Assembly: GCA_036742455.1 (NCBI GenBank)
Contig: DAINQU010000005.1
Span: 1 to 64,000, forward strand
Reading direction: 5' to 3'
From: CAIKZZ01 sp036742455
Lineage (GTDB): Bacteria > Pseudomonadota > Gammaproteobacteria > Steroidobacterales > Steroidobacteraceae
Length of the DNA stretch: 64,000 bases
Both the position numbers and the translations under genes were made by a program. The number at the start of each line of letters is the position of its first letter. Position 1 is the first letter of the stretch. Below the pieces are notes generated by a model. It was not told the DNA's origin, ran no database searches, and was given only the letters and a program-made list of their open reading frames with translations. Positions 35,601-44,406 of this stretch are shown piece by piece.

Positions 35601-35933
35601 TTAGGCGCTCTTGTAAGTGCCTTTCGGAAGCAGCTGAACCACTTGGTAGCGCTGCAACTGAATGGTCGTGTCACGAGCAACTTCAATCGAAATGAAGTTG
35701 TCGCCGACGGCGGTAATGCGGCCCAAAATTCCGCCGGCGGTCACGACCTCGTCGCCGACTGCCAACTTGGCCACCATGTCGCGCTGTTCTTTCGCTTTCT
35801 TTTGCTGCGGGCGGATCAGCATGAAATAGAACGCGCCGAACAAGGCCACCATGACCAACATTTGGTACATATTGTTAGGACCGGCACCGGCACCCGCGGC
35901 CTGCGCATTCGCCGTCGAAATCAGAAAATCCAT
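35601..35933 (-). CDS. yajC: Sec translocon accessory protein YajC
   Basis: A 110-residue single-span membrane protein. Residues 18-40 form the helix (NMYQMLVMVALFGAFYFMLIRPQQKK), followed by the YajC domain (LAVGDEVVTAGGILGRITAVGDNFISIEVA). It sits between tgt and secD in the usual order. Confidence 0.97.
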   Translation of the reverse strand: MDFLISTANAQAAGAGAGPNNMYQMLVMVALFGAFYFMLIRPQQKKAKEQRDMVAKLAVGDEVVTAGGILGRITAVGDNFISIEVARDTTIQLQRYQVVQLLPKGTYKSA

Positions 35934-35976
35934 CTAAATTCCCCAGTCGGCCCGAACCTTCGGGCATAGCGTGTAA

Positions 35977-37104
35977 TTATGCCACACCGGCTTCGACGTC
36001 CGTTCGCGCTCTGTAAAAGTCCTTGCGCCACTCGGCAAATCGACCGGCATCAATCGACGCCCGAATTTCCCTCATAAGTCTCTGATAATAAAAAAGATTA
36101 TGAATGGTATTCAGGCGACTTCCCAGAATCTCTCCCGTTTTGTCCAAGTGGCGTAGGTACGCACGGGAATAGTGACGGCAGGCGTAACAGCCACAATCCG
36201 CTTCGATCGGCGCGGTGTCCGAGACGTGCCTCGCATTCCGGATATTCAGCGTGCCGTGCGACGTGAACAGATGTCCGTTCCGGGCATGCCGGGTCGGCAT
36301 CACGCAATCGAACATGTCGATCCCCCGGGCCACCGCTTCGACAATGTCCTCCGGACGGCCGACGCCCATCAGGTACCGGGGCTTATCGGAGCGCATCAAC
36401 GGCACGGTTTCGTCCAACACCCGCAATCGCTCCTCCTCCGGCTCGCCGACGGCGAGTCCGCCGACGGCGTGGCCCGGCAAATCCAGGCCCGCCAGGCCGT
36501 CCCAAGAGGCCTCGCGCAAATTGCGGTGCATGCCACCCTGCACGATGCCAAACAGAACCCCCGGCGCCTCCCCGTTCGCGCCGTAATACGCGTCTCGACT
36601 GCGTTTCGCCCAACGCAAACTCAGCTCCATCGAGGCCCGGGCCTCCGCCTCGGTCGCCGGATACGGCGTGCACTCATCAAACTGCATGGCGATATCCGAG
36701 CGAAGGACGCGCTGAATGCGCATCGACTCTTCGGGCGACAGAAACACTTCGGAGCCGTCGACCGGGGAGCGGAATCTCACGCCCTCTTCGGTGAGTTTCC
36801 GCAACTTAGCGAGGCTAAAGACCTGGAAGCCGCCGGAATCCGTCAAGATCGGTCGCTCCCAATGCATGAAGCGGTGCAACCCCTCATGGGCTTCGATCAC
36901 CTCGAGCCCCGGCCGCAGCCAGAGATGAAAGGTATTCCCCAATACGACTTCAGCCCCGAGGTCGACGAGCTCCTCCGGGGACATCGCCTTGACCGTGCCG
37001 TAGGTCCCCACAGGCATGAAGGCCGGTGTCTGCGCCGTACCCCGCGAGAATTCCAACGTACCTCGACGTGCCGTTCCGTCGGTTTTGTGCAATGTAAAAT
37101 TCAA
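35977..37104 (-). CDS. tgt: tRNA-guanine transglycosylase
   Basis: A 375-residue enzyme inserting preQ1 at tRNA position 34. The TTG at 37104 (literal LNFTLHKTDGTARRG) is chosen because GAGG lies eight bases upstream and the resulting length equals E. coli Tgt; an ATG 36 bases earlier is also open. Motifs: PVGTYGTVKAM, catalytic Asp in ILTDSGGFQVFSL, GGLAVGEP, nucleophile region DCVMPTRHARNGHLF, and zinc ligands CGCYACRHYSRAYLRH. The TTG overlaps the queA stop (TTGA). Confidence 0.96.
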   Translation of the reverse strand: MNFTLHKTDGTARRGTLEFSRGTAQTPAFMPVGTYGTVKAMSPEELVDLGAEVVLGNTFHLWLRPGLEVIEAHEGLHRFMHWERPILTDSGGFQVFSLAKLRKLTEEGVRFRSPVDGSEVFLSPEESMRIQRVLRSDIAMQFDECTPYPATEAEARASMELSLRWAKRSRDAYYGANGEAPGVLFGIVQGGMHRNLREASWDGLAGLDLPGHAVGGLAVGEPEEERLRVLDETVPLMRSDKPRYLMGVGRPEDIVEAVARGIDMFDCVMPTRHARNGHLFTSHGTLNIRNARHVSDTAPIEADCGCYACRHYSRAYLRHLDKTGEILGSRLNTIHNLFYYQRLMREIRASIDAGRFAEWRKDFYRARTDVEAGVA

Positions 37105-38168
37105 AACATGTTCCTCGAATTCGGGGCCGGGGTCACCCACATGGCGTCCCCGTAGGAATAGAAGCGATAGCGCGCTCGCACTGCGTGGCGATAGGCGTCC
37201 AACACAGCCTCGCGCCCCGCAAAGGCGCTGACCAGCATGATGAGCGTCGACTCCGGCAGATGGAAGTTCGTGACGAGCGCGTCCACCACACGGAATCGAT
37301 AACCCGGCCGTATAAAGATGCGCGTCTCGCCTTCAAACGGCGCTAATTCACCACCGGCAGCGGCTGTTTCCAGCGACCGCACGACCGTCGTACCGATCGC
37401 GATGACCCGGCCGCCCCGGCTACGCGCCGCGCGGACAGCCGCAACCGTCGACTCCGGAACACTCAGCCACTCGGCATGCATCCGATGAGCATCTAGGTCA
37501 TCGTGGCGAACGGGCTGAAAGGTGCCTGCGCCCACATGGAGAGTCACATTGGCCACCTGCACGCCGAGCGCCGCACACCGGGCGAACATAGCCTCGTCAA
37601 AGTGCAAACCGGCCGTGGGTGCCGCCACCGCACCGGCGTCTCGCGCATACACCGTTTGATAGCGATTTCGATCCTCCGAACCGGCCGCTCGGGCGATGTA
37701 GGGCGGTAACGGCATCTCGCCGTGGGCATCGAGATACGCGGCAATGGGCCGATCGAATTCAAGAACCGGAAGATCATCCTCACGCCCGACGACACGGGCG
37801 GACGCGCCCCCCGGCAAGGCGATGGTGTGGCCTTCTCGAGCCCCCTTACTGGCGCGCACATGGGCCGTCGCACGCCAGGGAGACTGAAGGCGTTCGATCA
37901 ACACCTCTACCGCGCCTCCGGTCGACTTGCGACCGTGCAGACGGGCGGGCAACACCCTCGTATCGTTCCGAACCAACAAGTCACCCGGCCTTAAAAAGTC
38001 CGGTAAATCAATGAATTGCTTGTCCGAAAGCGCCCCCGTACTCCCGTCCAGAGCGAGCAATCGACTGGCTCCACGCTGCACCGGTGGGGCCTGAGCAATC
38101 AGATCCTCGGGTAACTCGAAAGTAAAATCCGAGCGCCGCAAGGGCGGCACCGTCGAAGCGTCACTCAT
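37101..38168 (-). CDS. queA: S-adenosylmethionine:tRNA ribosyltransferase-isomerase
   Basis: A 355-residue enzyme forming epoxyqueuosine on tRNA. Motifs: DFTFELPEDLIAQAPP at the start, LVRNDTRVLPARLHG, YARDAGAVAAPTAGLHFDE, LHVGAGTFQPVR and TNFHLPESTLIMLVSAF. First gene of queA-tgt-yajC-secDF, overlapping tgt by four bases. Confidence 0.98.
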   Translation of the reverse strand: MSDASTVPPLRRSDFTFELPEDLIAQAPPVQRGASRLLALDGSTGALSDKQFIDLPDFLRPGDLLVRNDTRVLPARLHGRKSTGGAVEVLIERLQSPWRATAHVRASKGAREGHTIALPGGASARVVGREDDLPVLEFDRPIAAYLDAHGEMPLPPYIARAAGSEDRNRYQTVYARDAGAVAAPTAGLHFDEAMFARCAALGVQVANVTLHVGAGTFQPVRHDDLDAHRMHAEWLSVPESTVAAVRAARSRGGRVIAIGTTVVRSLETAAAGGELAPFEGETRIFIRPGYRFRVVDALVTNFHLPESTLIMLVSAFAGREAVLDAYRHAVRARYRFYSYGDAMWVTPAPNSRNMF

Positions 38169-38280
38169 AGCGTGCGTCGTGCGGCGGGTGTCTCGCCTAA
38201 ATTCCAGTCCTTAAGCCCCATATTGGCCTCCCCCGATTCAATGCCGCGGAGCATCCATGCATCTGCCTTGATGATCAAGC

Positions 38281-38308
38281 CTGACAACGGCAAAGTTCGT
38301 GCTAATAT
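38281..38308 (+). promoter_or_regulatory. Promoter of the tRNA-Leu gene
   Basis: CTGACA (38281-38286), 16-base spacer, TAATAT (38303-38308), followed by the GC-rich discriminator GCGCCCCGCG typical of stable RNA promoters; the mature tRNA begins 10 bases later. Confidence 0.75.
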
Positions 38309-38317
38309 GCGCCCCGC

Positions 38318-38401
38318 GCCGGTGTGGCGGAATTGGTAGACGCATCTGACTCAAAATCAGACGCCAAAAGCGTGGGGGTTCGAGTCCCTCCACCGGCACC
38401 A
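38318..38401 (+). tRNA. tRNA-Leu (CAA anticodon)
   Basis: An 84-base tRNA with encoded CCA. Acceptor GCCGGTG pairs with CACCGGC, D-loop TGGTAGACGC, anticodon stem TCTGA/TCAGA with loop CTCAAAA (anticodon 38352-38354), a long class II variable arm (CGCCAAAAGCGT), and GGTTCGAGTCC T arm. The long arm and CAA anticodon identify leucine, reading UUG. The Nudix gene starts 16 bases after the CCA. Confidence 0.98.
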
Positions 38402-38416
38402 CAGACGAGCAGTCCA

Positions 38417-38974
38417 ATGAAGTATTGCGGTGACTGTGGCAGTAGTGTGAGCCTTCGGGTACCCGAAGGCGATCACCTTCCGCGCCACGTGTGCGGGCAA
38501 TGCGGCATCATCCATTACGAGAATCCCAAGATTATTGTGGGATGTGTGCCTGAATTTGATGGGCGCATTCTGCTCTGCCGTCGTGCCATTGAGCCCCGAC
38601 ACGGCTTTTGGACCATTCCCGCCGGCTTCATGGAAAACGGTGAGACCTTGGCAGCCGGAGCGGCTCGAGAGTGCTGGGAAGAAGCCGGCGCTGCCGTTGA
38701 GATCGGTAGCTTATTGGCCGTGGTCAACGTCGTACACGCCCACCAAGTACACGTGATGTTCCGAGCCCGCATGGCCACCCCGGCGTTTGCTGCCGGTGCT
38801 GAAAGCTTGGAGGTCGTACTCAGCCGGCCGGAAGATATCCCCTGGGCCGATATTGCCTTTCCGAGCGTGGAATTTGCCCTGCGTCGCTATATTGCCGACC
38901 GGGACTCGCGTCTCGAGTCGCACCATTTCGCCGATTTCGATCGCTCCCATTGGAGCGAGGCGACGGCGACCTGA
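38417..38974 (+). CDS. Nudix hydrolase with N-terminal zinc ribbon (NudC-like)
   Basis: A 185-residue protein. The N-terminal zinc ribbon has C4, C7, C26 and C29 (MKYCGDCG, CGQCG). The Nudix box runs from G70 to G91 (GFMENGETLAAGAARECWEEAG), matching Gx5Ex7REUxEExGU. Such proteins hydrolyse nucleoside diphosphate derivatives; the exact substrate is not evident. The start excludes the tRNA, through which an artefact frame runs. No separate promoter is seen, so it may be co-transcribed with the tRNA. Confidence 0.9.
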   Translation: MKYCGDCGSSVSLRVPEGDHLPRHVCGQCGIIHYENPKIIVGCVPEFDGRILLCRRAIEPRHGFWTIPAGFMENGETLAAGAARECWEEAGAAVEIGSLLAVVNVVHAHQVHVMFRARMATPAFAAGAESLEVVLSRPEDIPWADIAFPSVEFALRRYIADRDSRLESHHFADFDRSHWSEATAT

Positions 38975-39035
38975 GCTAGAATGGCGGCTTGGGCCCTAAC
39001 GGCCCCATCCTCATTCAGCACAGGCGAAATCGCAA

Positions 39036-39359
39036 ATGACGTTCGTCGTCACAGAAAACTGCATCAAGTGTAAGTACCAAGACTGCGTGGAAGTCTGCCC
39101 GGTGGACTGCTTCCACGTGGGACCGAATTTCCTCGTCATCGATCCCGATGAGTGCATCGACTGCACGCTCTGTGAGCCAGAATGCCCGGCCGAGGCCATT
39201 TACTCGGAAGAGGACTTGCCGGCGGGCCAGGAAGAGTTCCTGAAGATCAATGCTGAACTGGCGAAGCTGTGGCCCGTCATCACCGAAAAGAAAGCGGCTC
39301 CTGCCGATGCAGACGACTGGAAGGGCCAGCCGAACAAACGCACGCTGCTCGAGCGTTAA
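39036..39359 (+). CDS. fdxA: 7Fe-8S ferredoxin FdxA
   Basis: A 107-residue FdI-type electron carrier with one 3Fe-4S and one 4Fe-4S cluster. Cysteines C9, C17, C21, C25 and C40, C43, C46, C50 follow the standard spacing, with extra C12. The long C-terminal extension (from about 60, FLKINAELAKLWPVI) is typical of FdxA. Its partner is unknown. Confidence 0.96.
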   Translation: MTFVVTENCIKCKYQDCVEVCPVDCFHVGPNFLVIDPDECIDCTLCEPECPAEAIYSEEDLPAGQEEFLKINAELAKLWPVITEKKAAPADADDWKGQPNKRTLLER

Positions 39360-39368
39360 CGCTCGTCC

Positions 39369-40109
39369 CTACTCCGCGTGGGCATCCCCCGCGCGGAGTT
39401 GCTCCAAGAGTTGGGCGGGCGGACGGTAGCCCGTGATGTACTCCCCCTTCTCCGTGAAAATTCCGGGCGTACCGAGCATACCGAGGGTCTTGCCGAGATC
39501 GTAGGTGCGTGCCACGGGCGTTCTGCAGCCCGCCTTGGTCGCGCCCGGATCGGTCCCTTGAATTGCCGCCGTGAGCGATTCTTGGCGGTTCGATGAACAC
39601 CAAACCGTTTCTGCCTTACGCCAAGCGTCAGAGCCAGGCCCCGGACGCGGGTAAAACGCGTAGCGCACTTTGACGCCCAGCCGGTTGTACTCGGCAATTT
39701 CGCTGTGGAACATCCGGCAGAACTTGCACTCGACGTCGGTGAAAACGGTCACCGTGTATCGGGGCTTTGCTGGCGAAAAGACAACGGTCTCCTCATCCGG
39801 GAGGCCCCGCAACAGCTCTTGGCGCGCCTCATTGCGACGTCGGTCCGTCAGATTCCGGCCTCGATCGGTATCGAACAAGTCACCCTTGAAGGCGTATCGG
39901 CCGTCCGTCGAAACGTAAATCACCTCACCGCCGTTCGCGACCTCTAAAAGACCGGGAATGACGCTCTCTCGGACCGCCTTAACCGGCACATCCAAGCGTC
40001 GCGCGATATCCGCTCGTGCGTCCTCTTTGACAGGAACACTGCTGGACCCGGCCGATAGAAGAATCGCAACCGAGAGCACCGCGGGCACAAAAACCAGTCG
40101 CATCTTCAT
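39369..40109 (-). CDS. dsbC: DsbC-family thiol:disulfide interchange protein
   Basis: A 246-residue periplasmic disulfide isomerase. Signal peptide (residues 1-20), an N-terminal dimerisation domain (IARRLDVPVKAVRESVIPGLLEV), then the thioredoxin-like domain with redox-active C128-K-F-C131 and the cis-proline loop in MLGTPGIF. A second Cys pair (VWCSSNRQ, AGCRTP) matches the structural disulfide. The active site is CKFC rather than the CGYC of E. coli DsbC. Downstream of xerD on the same strand, the usual pairing. Confidence 0.95.
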   Translation of the reverse strand: MKMRLVFVPAVLSVAILLSAGSSSVPVKEDARADIARRLDVPVKAVRESVIPGLLEVANGGEVIYVSTDGRYAFKGDLFDTDRGRNLTDRRRNEARQELLRGLPDEETVVFSPAKPRYTVTVFTDVECKFCRMFHSEIAEYNRLGVKVRYAFYPRPGPGSDAWRKAETVWCSSNRQESLTAAIQGTDPGATKAGCRTPVARTYDLGKTLGMLGTPGIFTEKGEYITGYRPPAQLLEQLRAGDAHAE

Positions 40110-40190
40110 GGGGTCTCCGTCCTCTGTTCGCCGAGCAGCGCAATCGTCCGGTCACACGCGCCCAGGAGCACAGTTTAACAGAGCGTCCCG

Positions 40191-41135
40191 TCAGCCCCTC
40201 GGGTGATGTTGGGCATGCATTTCTTTGAGACGTTCCCGAGCCACGTGCGTGTAGATCTGAGTCGTCGACAAGTCGCTGTGCCCCAATAGCATCTGGACCA
40301 CGCGTAAGTCGGCGCCTCGATTCAACAAATGCGTCGCAAACGCATGCCGAAGCGTGTGCGGGGACAATTCCTTTTCAATTCCTGCCTTGGCCGCATAGCG
40401 CTTGATGATGTGCCAGAACGCCTGCCGCGTCATGCGGTCTCCCCGGCGCGTCGGGAAGAGGTAGTCGGTCTGCCTTTCAAGCAAGATCTCGGACCGCGGC
40501 CCGTGGACGAATTCGGCCAGCCAACGCACCGATTCTTCGCCGAGGGGGATCAGGCGTTCTCGATTCCCCTTACCTAAAATTCGGATCACCCCCTGATTAG
40601 TGTTCACGTGCGCGAACCGTACACTGACCAATTCGGAGACACGTAAACCCGTCGCATAGAGCACTTCCAACATCGTGCGATCACGATGCCCGAGCGGATC
40701 GGAGACGTCTGGCGCTGCCAGCAGCGACTCCACCTCATCTTCGGTGAGGGACTTCGGAAGCGTTCGCCGAATCTTCGGCATCGCGATCTGCGCGGTAGGA
40801 TCTTCAGCCGCAACGCCTTCGCGGACGAGGTAGCGGAAGAAACGACGGAAGCTCGACAATTGGCGCGCCGTCGACCGCGGCTGCGCGCCGGCATCGACTC
40901 GGGCAGCTAAGAAATCCAGTAGTTCCGCCCGAGACGTGCGCTCGACGAGAACGCGGCGGTCCTCCAGCCAGCGAGACAGGGCGGTTAGATCCGCGCGGTA
41001 GGCGGCGAGTGTGTTTACAGACAGACCTCGCTCCATCCAGACGGCGTCAAGGAACCGGGCGATAGACGGCTCCACCGTGGGCAATACACCCGGCAACCGT
41101 TCATCGCTTACATCGATCTTGCGGACCATATTCAT
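40191..41135 (-). CDS. xerD: Site-specific tyrosine recombinase XerD
   Basis: A 314-residue recombinase resolving chromosome dimers at dif with XerC. The N-terminal SAM-like domain (FLDAVWMERGLSVNTLAAYRADLTALSRWL) is followed by the catalytic domain with R in TGLRVSELVSV, H-x-x-R in SPHTLRHAFATHLLNRGADL, GHSDLSTTQIYTHV with nucleophilic Tyr. Complete. Its place beside dsbC is a housekeeping one, so it is not the integrase of the guaA island. Confidence 0.96.
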   Translation of the reverse strand: MNMVRKIDVSDERLPGVLPTVEPSIARFLDAVWMERGLSVNTLAAYRADLTALSRWLEDRRVLVERTSRAELLDFLAARVDAGAQPRSTARQLSSFRRFFRYLVREGVAAEDPTAQIAMPKIRRTLPKSLTEDEVESLLAAPDVSDPLGHRDRTMLEVLYATGLRVSELVSVRFAHVNTNQGVIRILGKGNRERLIPLGEESVRWLAEFVHGPRSEILLERQTDYLFPTRRGDRMTRQAFWHIIKRYAAKAGIEKELSPHTLRHAFATHLLNRGADLRVVQMLLGHSDLSTTQIYTHVARERLKEMHAQHHPRG

Positions 41136-41349
41136 GATTGCAGCCGAAAAATAGGTTCCATAAAACCCTGTGCATCACACGCGCCACTAGGCAAAATGCA
41201 GCGCGCGACATACCCGGTTTTGTCCGGGCAGGAGCGAGTATTCACCGCCGTGCCGCGGGGAACTGTGATGTTGCTCACGCGACCGCGGCGGCTTTACATA
41301 AAAGCGACGTAGGTCACATAAATCAGGCTGTTTAGGCTCGGGATTTCGC

Positions 41350-42072
41350 ATGAAACGACTGGTTTTTCCCATATACGGCGTTTGGTGCTGGGTCGTTTTT
41401 ACGACGTTGTCACTGAGCGCGACCATCGCGATGGCGATCGTGCCAGGCTTGGAACGGCGGCGATGGGTGGTCCACTACACGGCGCGAACCATTTTCCGGC
41501 TCGTGGCGGCCCCGGTCACGGTTGAGGGTTTGGAGCATCTACCCGATGGCGCCTGCGTAGTCGTTGCCAATCACGCAAGCTACGTGGATGGGGTGGTCTT
41601 ACAGGCCGCGCTTCCGCCCCGCTTTGCTTACATGGTCAAACGAGAAATGGCTTCTGTGCCGCTCGCTTCGTTCTTATTGCGGCGGGTCGGTACCGAATTT
41701 GTGGAGCGACGCAGCGCCAAGAGCGGTGCGGCAGACGCACGTCGAGTCCAACGCACGGCCTCCACCGGTCAAGCCATCGCGGCTTTCCCGGAAGGCACGT
41801 TCACGGAAAAGCCTGGCGTCGGTCCTTTTCTCGGCGGCGCGTTTGCTGCCGCCGTCAAAGCGGGTCTGCCGGTTGTCCCAGCGGCGATCAATGGCGCGCG
41901 CACCATGTTGCCGTCGAACCGATGGCTACCTAGGCCGGCGCGGATACACGTTCGACTGTTACCCCCTATTGCGGCACCGGAATCAACCGACCGCGCCGCC
42001 GTCCATCAGCTGCGCGACGCCGCCCGGGCGGCGGTCGTGGCACACGTGAACGAACCGGACCTTCTGGGCTGA
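41350..42072 (+). CDS. PlsC-type 1-acylglycerol-3-phosphate acyltransferase
   Basis: A 240-residue lysophospholipid acyltransferase of phospholipid synthesis. N-terminal membrane segment (about 5-35), the HX4D motif NHASYVDG (about 74), and FPEGTFTEKPGVGPF as the second substrate-binding motif. Motif VVPAAINGARTMLP follows. Single gene, convergent with csrA. Confidence 0.93.
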   Translation: MKRLVFPIYGVWCWVVFTTLSLSATIAMAIVPGLERRRWVVHYTARTIFRLVAAPVTVEGLEHLPDGACVVVANHASYVDGVVLQAALPPRFAYMVKREMASVPLASFLLRRVGTEFVERRSAKSGAADARRVQRTASTGQAIAAFPEGTFTEKPGVGPFLGGAFAAAVKAGLPVVPAAINGARTMLPSNRWLPRPARIHVRLLPPIAAPESTDRAAVHQLRDAARAAVVAHVNEPDLLG

Positions 42073-42087
42073 AACCGCCGCAGATAC

Positions 42088-42450
42088 TTAGGTGGGTTCG
42101 CCGTCCGGTGGAATCACGAGCTTTCGTGAACGCCGCACGGTGACGACTGGCGCCTTCACCGGCTTTACCTTCGCCTCATCCATGGCACGTGTCGGGTATT
42201 CGAAGGGACGCTGTTCCTTGGAAACGGCGGGAACGGATGTCTGCGACAAACCGGCCGATGCCGTATCGGCGGACGGCACCTCCAGCTCATCGTCTGCGTC
42301 TCCGCCGGCCGGACCTACGCGACGAATAGCGACTTCCCGCGGCGCATCGATTCCGATGACCACTCGGCTTCCCGAGATTTCCAATACCACCAGTTCGACA
42401 TTGTCGCCGATGCGAAGTTTTTCGCCGGGCTTGCGAGAGATCACCAACAT
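42088..42450 (-). CDS. csrA: Carbon storage regulator CsrA with long C-terminal extension
   Basis: A 120-residue post-transcriptional regulator that binds GGA motifs in mRNA leaders. Residues 1-46 are a standard CsrA core (MLVISRKPGEKLRIGDNVEL ... APREVAIRR, with R44). The usual C-terminal helix (EEIYQRI in E. coli) is not recognisable; instead about 70 residues follow, first acidic (GGDADDELEV) then basic (VKPVKAPVVTVRRSRKLV). E. coli CsrA has 61 residues. AAGG lies upstream of the chosen ATG. Confidence 0.92.
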   Translation of the reverse strand: MLVISRKPGEKLRIGDNVELVVLEISGSRVVIGIDAPREVAIRRVGPAGGDADDELEVPSADTASAGLSQTSVPAVSKEQRPFEYPTRAMDEAKVKPVKAPVVTVRRSRKLVIPPDGEPT

Positions 42451-42551
42451 GCTGCCGCCTTCAAATCTGTCTCGAAATGGATCGGCAAGCGGGACCAACG
42501 CCTTTCGCCGTCAAGATGACCGACCCTACTTTGGATGCTCAACAATGCGTC

Positions 42552-42598
42552 AACCGGAATGACTCTTGGTCTTATACGTGTTCCATCATTCCGGTTAA
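42552..42598 (-). promoter_or_regulatory. csrA promoter enclosed by an 11-base inverted repeat
   Basis: Minus-strand TTAACC (42593-42598), 16-base spacer and TATAAG (42571-42576). AACCGGAATGA (42552-42562) and TCATTCCGGTT (42586-42596) are perfect arms with a 23-base gap; one overlaps the -35 region and the other lies at the predicted transcript start. Confidence 0.6.
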
Positions 42599-43174
42599 CG
42601 ACCCCCCCGGCGGTCGGCGCCATTTCTATCATTTTTTCTAACAGAAAGAAATGAACGGACCGAGCAGTATCAAAGCACGGAATGTCGCGCGATTGGTTTT
42701 GATTCTCCGAATGATTGCATCGGAATAACTGCATGAGTTGCCGTTAAAGCCGCTTCAAGAACTCCCGAAAACGGCGGTGAATTGGACGACAGTCGCGGCG
42801 GACACCGTCGGCGCCGAAGAGCAAAGCAAGATCGGTCCGAGCGAAGTCTCAACATTGAATTGCTTAACGGCGCGGGTCAGCTCGTATCGATTTATTTTTC
42901 CACGTTATCCCCTTCGCATGCCGATGCGATCACGGCGACGTACCGAGCCTCGTGTTGGATATCTGGCGTCCGGCGATGAGCTTCATCGCCTAGGTCGGTG
43001 AGATGGATCCGTCCCTTCGCGTGGGAGGGGTACCCATGACCTACCGTGCCTTCGCGGTGCTCGCCTTCGCTGCCCTTGGCCAGCGCGTTTACGTTGCACT
43101 GCAAAAAGCATCCGGCGTAGACTCCGTGCGGCCTCCCCTAGGGGGGCATCGGTTCTATTTGAGGGGTACATCGA
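42599..43174. other. Gene-poor stretch between csrA and thiolase
   Basis: About 576 bases without a supported gene. Several short frames of about 65-90 codons exist but lack binding sites or family similarity. The palindrome CCCCTAGGGG (43135-43144) lies 31 bases before the thiolase start, and GAGGGG serves as its ribosome binding site. This stretch should hold the thiolase promoter. Confidence 0.5.
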
Positions 43175-44356
43175 ATGAGTCACGACGCCATCGTCATCCT
43201 TTCGGCAAAACGCACGGCCATCGGTGCCTTCCAGGGCATGTTCGCTCAGGTGAGTGCACCGACGCTCGGCGCTGCCGCGATCCGCGGTGCGCTCGAGTCA
43301 GCGGGGATCTCGGGCGCCGACGTGAACGAGGTGATCCTCGGCTGTGTGTTGTCCGCCGGCTTGGGTCAGGCTCCGGCACGCCAAGCGGCGCTCGGCGCCG
43401 ACGTGCCCAAGCACGTGCCGACCACCACGATCAATAAAATGTGCGGATCGGCCATGCGAGCGGTCATGATGGCCGCAGACGCGTTGCGAACCGGCGACGT
43501 TGAGTTCGCAGTGGCCGGCGGATTGGAGTCCATGACCAACGCCCCGTACATTTTGCCGAAAGCCCGCGCAGGCTATCGGATGGGTCACGGCGAAATTCTG
43601 GACCACATGTTTTATGACGGTCTGCAGAGCCCCTGGGACGGTCAAATGATGGGGTGCTTCGCGGAAAACACGGCGCAAAAGTACGGTTTTACGCGTGAGG
43701 CCATGGACGCGTTCGCGACCGAATCGGTGCGCCGAAGCTTGGCGGCGGTTGAGGCCGGCGCCTTCGCGGACGAGATCGTTCCGGTGACCGTGAAGACCCG
43801 CAAAGGTGAAACGGTCGTCAGTCAAGACGAAACGCCGTTCACCTGCGACGTCGCCAAAATATCAACGCTTAAGCCCGCCTTCCGCAAAGACGGCACGGTG
43901 ACGGCCGCGAGTTCATCGTCTATTTCAGATGGCGCCGCCGTGGTTGTGCTGGCGCGTGAATCCGCCGCTCAAGCGAAGGGCCTGAGCCCGGTTGCGCGAC
44001 TGGTCGCGTATGCCAGTAACGCGCACGAACCCGAGTGGTTCACGACGGCGCCCGTAGGAGCCATTGAGAAAGTCCTCAAAAAGGCAGGCTGGACGGCTGG
44101 CGACGTGGATCTTTACGAGGTCAACGAAGCCTTCGCGGCCGTGACCATGGCCGCTATCCATGACTTGAAGCTCGACCCAAACAAGGTAAACGTCAATGGC
44201 GGCGCCTGTGCGTTGGGTCACCCGATCGGTGCCACCGGCGCGCGCATCATTGCCACGCTGATCGCCGCACTTCGCTCGCGCGGACTGCATCGCGGGGTCG
44301 CCGCGCTGTGCATCGGTGGCGGCGAAGCGACCGCCGTCGCAATTGAGATTTGCTGA
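43175..44356 (+). CDS. Acetyl-CoA C-acetyltransferase (thiolase)
   Basis: A 393-residue thiolase condensing or cleaving acyl-CoA. Catalytic C90 in TTTINKMCGSAM, His in CALGHPIGATGARI, and the second Cys in AALCIGGGEATAV. Length and motifs fit the biosynthetic acetoacetyl-CoA type. An SDR gene follows 79 bases on, suggesting acetoacetyl-CoA formation then reduction or degradation, but no PHB synthase is nearby. Confidence 0.96.
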   Translation: MSHDAIVILSAKRTAIGAFQGMFAQVSAPTLGAAAIRGALESAGISGADVNEVILGCVLSAGLGQAPARQAALGADVPKHVPTTTINKMCGSAMRAVMMAADALRTGDVEFAVAGGLESMTNAPYILPKARAGYRMGHGEILDHMFYDGLQSPWDGQMMGCFAENTAQKYGFTREAMDAFATESVRRSLAAVEAGAFADEIVPVTVKTRKGETVVSQDETPFTCDVAKISTLKPAFRKDGTVTAASSSSISDGAAVVVLARESAAQAKGLSPVARLVAYASNAHEPEWFTTAPVGAIEKVLKKAGWTAGDVDLYEVNEAFAAVTMAAIHDLKLDPNKVNVNGGACALGHPIGATGARIIATLIAALRSRGLHRGVAALCIGGGEATAVAIEIC

Positions 44357-44406
44357 TTTTGCATCCGCTTTATGTTTCGTTGATTTGAACCCTTTTAGGC
44401 ATTTAC

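Noticed and set aside
38324..38416. Coding frame running through tRNA-Leu into the Nudix gene
   Set aside because: The MAELVDASDSKSD-type peptide is a common artefact of translating tRNA-Leu; the Nudix zinc ribbon begins at 38417.
40191..41135. Tyrosine recombinase as the integrase of the guaA island
   Set aside because: It is XerD by motif and sits beside dsbC as usual, 30 kb from the island.
42451..42551. CsrA autoregulation site in its own leader
   Set aside because: No GGA motif overlaps the csrA ribosome binding site (GAAGGCGG), so a direct claim is not supported.
42738..43001. Small plus-strand gene between csrA and thiolase
   Set aside because: No ribosome binding site, no family similarity, and overlapping frames on both strands are equally open, as expected by chance in GC-rich DNA.
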